NCBI RefSeq assembly: GCF_018446385.1
Contig: NC_055997.1
Coordinates: 44,396,254-44,460,253, forward strand
Direction: 5' to 3'
DNA from: Zingiber officinale
Lineage: Eukaryota; Streptophyta; Magnoliopsida; Zingiberales; Zingiberaceae
DNA: 64,000 nucleotides
Positions 60,986 to 64,000 of the stretch are shown here, piece by piece. Below the pieces are notes generated by a model, which did no database searches, was not told where the DNA came from, and saw nothing but the letters and a program-made list of their open reading frames with translations. Position numbers and translations under genes: made by a program. Numbering within the stretch: the first letter of the stretch is position 1; each line of letters starts with the position of its first letter.

Positions 60986-61227
60986 AAATTAAATTATTTT
61001 ATTTATCATAGACACCGGGTTTTAAAAACCGTTGTTAAAAGCGGTGTCTATTAACGAAAAAAAAAAGCGCTCATAGACATCGGCTAAAAAACCGATGTCT
61101 ATGAGCGAAATTCAACGCTCATAGACATCGATTTTTGGAAAAACTGGTGTAAAATACTCAAAGACATCGGTTTTTGCTTAAAACTGTTGTTGTTCCACTG
61201 ATGTCTATAAGGGATTTTGTTGTAGTG
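60986..61227. repeat. Right subterminal region of the CACTA
   Basis: Paired inverted words CATAGACATCGG / CCGATGTCTATG occur several times and could form hairpins. It ends TTGTTGTAGTG, the reverse of CACTACAACAA. Confidence 0.8.
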
Positions 61228-61293
61228 TTTGGCAAAAATCCACATAAGGCCTATTTTAATCATGGTAAAATTCATAAAATTGTTAGGGATCCT
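61228..61293 (-). repeat. Remainder of the split gypsy LTR
   Basis: After the TTT duplication the sequence aligns loosely with the end of the solo LTR at 56060-56131 (AATCATGG.AAAATTC, AGGGATCCTA versus AGGACCCTA). It stops before the expected GGGTGTTACA, so about the last 10 bp are missing. Confidence 0.65.
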
Positions 61294-63377
61294 ATTTCCT
61301 TATATAACTCTAGATTTAACCAAAAAGAACAATCGAATCACAAATACGAGAAACAAAAAAAAACACAAACACGAATTACTAATTCGAAAAACTAGATCTA
61401 ATTAATATCACTTGTGTTTGGAATTCATACAAAGAAAAATAACTAGCATGATGCGGAAAACAATTGCTAATTATACCTTTTCTTTGTATGCTAATAACCT
61501 TGAGATCTTCTGCCGTATTCCTCGCACAGCCTTGGACGTCGTGTGGGCGACGATCCTCCAAGATGAACACCACCCAAAGCCTTCTTCCTCTTCCTCTAGA
61601 ATTCGGCCACCACCACCACCAAGGAGCAAAAGAGAGCAAAGGGAAAAGAGAGGGAGAGGGCCAACCACATAAAGAGGATCACCAAGCAAGAGAATAAGAA
61701 TTGTTGTCTCATGAGGTCTCCTCAACTCTTCTTTTATATTACTTGGCCAAGGCAAATAAGGGAAATTTTTTTATAAAAATTAAAATCTTCCTCTAGTTTT
61801 TCCTTTTCCCTTTTTATTTTTCCTTTTCTTTCCTCTTGATTTAATCAATCACCAAATCAATGATTTACTTGATTTAATCTTGGCCGACCCCATGCTTGGG
61901 CACCAAGCAAGGGTGGCCGGCCACTTATAGGAAGGAATAATAATTTTTTTAATAAAATTTTATAAGAAGAAATCCTCTTATAAAATTTTACAAGCTCTCT
62001 TTCCTAAAGTGGATGTTAAAAAGGAAAGTTTTAAAAATTAAAACCATGTTTTAAAATTTAAAACTTCTCTTCAAAAATTTTCTTTTTTAACATGAATAGA
62101 AAATTTTAATTTTTAAAACTTCTCTTCCTTTTTATAAAACCATGAGGATGGTTAAAAAAGGAAAGTTTTAAAACTTTTAAAACTCTCTATTAAACCATGT
62201 GGCCTAATTCAAATAAGGAAAGTTTTTAAAATTAAAAACTCTCTTTTAAAACTTATAGTTTTCTACAAATAGAAGATTTTAAAAATTCAAAACACCCCTC
62301 CTTGATTGAATTAATGTAGCCGGCACCCTCTTGCTTGGGCAACAAGCAAGGGGCCGACCTCTTAAGAGGATATGGTGGCCGGCCATTGCTTGGTCAACAA
62401 GCAATGGGTTAGCCTCCTTTCTTGGACACCAAGAAGGACTTTTAATGAGTGGTTTATAAGGCACTAATGAGGCTAAGACAGGGATCTAGAGGAGAAATTG
62501 GTTTTGGTCTTTCGATGAGCTTGAGTGTCCTGTGTTCGCCCCGAACACACAACTCAAGTTCATCAACAATAAATTATTCCACTAGAGAGTTATTGTTGCA
62601 CTACTGCACCAATGCCAAATTACATTATGGGCTCTTTCTTACCATAAGTGTGTTAGTTTTCCTATGTTTAAGATAACGAATGTCCACTAATTAAGTAAGT
62701 TACTGACAACTCACTTAATTAATATCTAGCTCCAAGAGTAGTACCACTCAACTTTATTGTCATGTCAGACTAAGTCCACCTGCAAGGTTTAACATGACAA
62801 TCCTTATGAGCTCCTCTTGGGGACATTCTTAACCTAGATAACTAGGACACAATTTCCTTCTATAATCAACAACACACACTATAAGTAATATCATTTCTCA
62901 ACTTATCGGGCCTATTGATTTATCAAGCTAATTTTCACCCTTTGATAAGTTAAAGAAATAGATAGTAAATGTATATGCTTGTTATTATATTAGAATTAAG
63001 AGGACACACTTCCATAATAACTATGGTATAGTTCTTTTATTAAGTCAGTATTAAAAGAACTTACCTAAAATGGTCCTACTCAATACACTTAGAGTATACT
63101 AGTGTAATTTATTAGTCAAGATAAACTATTATCTAATTACACTACGACTATACCAATGGTTTGTTCCTTTCCATCTTAGTCGTGAGCAATTATTTATAAT
63201 TTATAAAGAGCTGATAACATGATCTTTTGTGTGTGACACCACACACCATGTTATCTACTTTATAAATTAATTGAACAACTATATTTAACAAATAAATATA
63301 GACATTTGACCAATGTGATTCTTTTATTTCAAAAATAAATGTTTACAAAAGCTAGGCTTTTAGTATACACTCTAACA
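61294..63377 (-). repeat. Right part of the 3' LTR of the minus-strand copia
   Basis: Its first 282 bp repeat 37132-37409; it then continues to CACTCTAACA at 63377, the reverse of the LTR start TGTTAGAGTG. It has GGCCGGCC words (61917, 62379) and AT-rich stretches like the plus-strand family. Confidence 0.88.
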
Positions 63378-63388
63378 ATCTCCCACTT
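63378..63388 (-). promoter_or_regulatory. Polypurine tract of minus-strand copia
   Basis: ATCTCCCACTT, the reverse of AAGTGGGAGAT, between the RNase H gene and the 3' LTR. Confidence 0.9.
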
Positions 63389-63399
63389 ATACTAAAAGA

Positions 63400-63954
63400 C
63401 TAAGCTACCATATCTGTTGCCATACATCTGAGTCTCATCCCTGCCACATGCTGATCAAAAGCTTTTGCCGGAAGGGCCTTAGTGAAAGGATCTGCCAGGT
63501 TATCTGCTGATGCAATCTTGGCGACGACAACATCTCCTCGCTTGACAATGTCTCGTATCAAGTGGTACTTGCGCTCTATATGTTTACTCACTTTATGGGC
63601 TCGTGGTTTCTTCGAGTTTGCAACTGCACCGCTATTATCACAATAAATTGTGATGATTTTGGGCAAACCAGGAATCACATTTAAGTTCATTAGAAAGTTC
63701 CTGAGCCATACTGCTTTTTTGGTTGCCTCAGAGGCTGCCACATACTCAGCTTCCATGGTTGAGTCAAAAACACATTTCTGCTTAACACTCCTCCATGCAA
63801 TAGCTCCACCTCCTAAAGTAAACACATAACCTGATGTATACTTACTGTTGTCCCTATTTGATAGGAAATTTGAATCCGTGTAACTCACAAGGCGCAAATC
63901 GTCTGCTTCGTAGACTAGCATATAATATCTAGTCCTTCTAAGGTACTTTAATAT
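63400..63954 (-). CDS. Copia pol C-terminus: RNase H (partial, interrupted upstream)
   Basis: An open reading on the minus strand ends at 63400. It shows the copia RNase H landmarks with acidic residues: YTDSNFLSN, STMEAEYVAASEA and IYCDNSGAVANSKK, then HIERKYHLIRD and DNLADPFTKALP. This domain removes RNA from the RNA-DNA hybrid during reverse transcription. No stop is seen within the window, unlike the decayed relative near 50000. Upstream, after ILKYLRRT, the frame is cut at 63955 by another element, so the polyprotein is broken here. Confidence 0.85.
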   Translation of the reverse strand: MLKYLRRTRYYMLVYEADDLRLVSYTDSNFLSNRDNSKYTSGYVFTLGGGAIAWRSVKQKCVFDSTMEAEYVAASEATKKAVWLRNFLMNLNVIPGLPKIITIYCDNSGAVANSKKPRAHKVSKHIERKYHLIRDIVKRGDVVVAKIASADNLADPFTKALPAKAFDQHVAGMRLRCMATDMVA

Positions 63955-64000
63955 TGTTGGGATTTTTTAGCCTCAAAAATCGCTTTTTGCGTTGTGAAAA
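63955..64000. mobile_element. Edge of a further LTR-like element
   Basis: TGTTGGGATTTTTTAGCC begins exactly where the copia pol reading stops. TGTTGG is the reverse of a CCAACA LTR end. Only 46 bp are visible. Confidence 0.5.

Larger units (their letters stand above)
40486..61227 (-). mobile_element. 20.7-kb non-autonomous CACTA carrying fragments of three plant genes
   Basis: The left end CACTACAACAAAAACC at 40486 and right end (reverse CACTACAACAAAATCC) at 61227 are inverted. TTT flanks both sides (40483-40485 and 61228-61230), the 3-bp duplication expected for CACTA. The gypsy LTR continues across it. Both subterminal regions have many short ACCGATGT/ACATCGG repeats. Inside are ABCC, TOPLESS-like and LRR gene pieces, all on the minus strand with introns, plus a full plus-strand copia. 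About 6.8 kb remains without the copia. I see no transposase. Strand is given as the direction of the captured genes. Confidence 0.78.

Noticed and set aside
36613..61227. A single larger CACTA spanning 36613-61227
   Set aside because: Ends are similar, but flanking triplets differ (TAT versus TTT), while 40486-61227 has TTT on both sides and gypsy LTR sequence continuing across it.

Overview
The window is plant nuclear DNA from a flowering plant. It is AT-rich, intergenic and almost entirely made of transposable elements nested inside one another. It contains Ty3/gypsy elements with chromodomain (Tekay-like), Tat and Athila-like features, Ty1/copia elements, a TRIM, a Tourist-like MITE and CACTA transposons. 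The intron-containing plant gene fragments are TOPLESS-like, ABCC transporter-like and leucine-rich-repeat. The repeat types would suit a large monocot genome (Zingiberales is only a guess). I see no intact cellular gene, no rRNA or tRNA gene, and nothing prokaryotic.

Layout. (1) 1-87 and 11318 to about 24690 belong to one decayed Tat-type Ty3/gypsy element. A chromovirus (88-11317, TSD CCTCG) sits in its RT/RNase H coding region, and a 211-bp MITE (12911-13121, TSD TTA) sits in its integrase C-terminus. Downstream of pol come a 19-copy 80-bp tandem array, two paralogous antisense spliced genes (15680-18078 and 18985-21178), a 109-bp tandem array and LTR-like sequence. (2) 24700-27962 is the 5' end of a minus-strand copia-like element (gag, PBS, LTR); its LTR is split by a solo LTR (25739-27462, TSD ACTAG). 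(3) 28296-36040 holds an old LTR remnant, an Athila-like 3' end carrying a TRIM (30167-30849), and a 1.64-kb tandem duplication. (4) 36613-63954 is a six-level nest. A CACTA terminus (36613-36780) is interrupted by a minus-strand copia (36781 to 63954 and beyond). That copia's LTR is split by a minus-strand gypsy LTR (37410-61293), which is split by a CACTA element (40486-61227, TSD TTT). The CACTA contains a plus-strand copia (43236-57150, TSD AGAAC), whose 3' LTR holds a gypsy solo LTR (51938-56131, TSD GGCCG). (5) At 63955 another LTR-like end begins and runs off the window.

The most notable object is the 20.7-kb CACTA element at 40486-61227. It carries fragments of three unrelated plant genes, all on the minus strand and all with recognisable introns: an ABCC transporter (57235-60715), a TOPLESS-like co-repressor (42502-43052) and an RNI-like leucine-rich-repeat protein (41650-42360). 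I see no transposase in it, so it looks like a non-autonomous gene-capturing CACTA. All captured parts are damaged (stops, frameshifts, an altered Walker A), so function as proteins is unlikely.

Several elements have nearly identical LTRs but broken coding regions (88-11317 lacks protease, RT and RNase H; the pol of 43236-57150 is riddled with stops). This suggests they moved using proteins supplied in trans. All identity and age statements are by eye.
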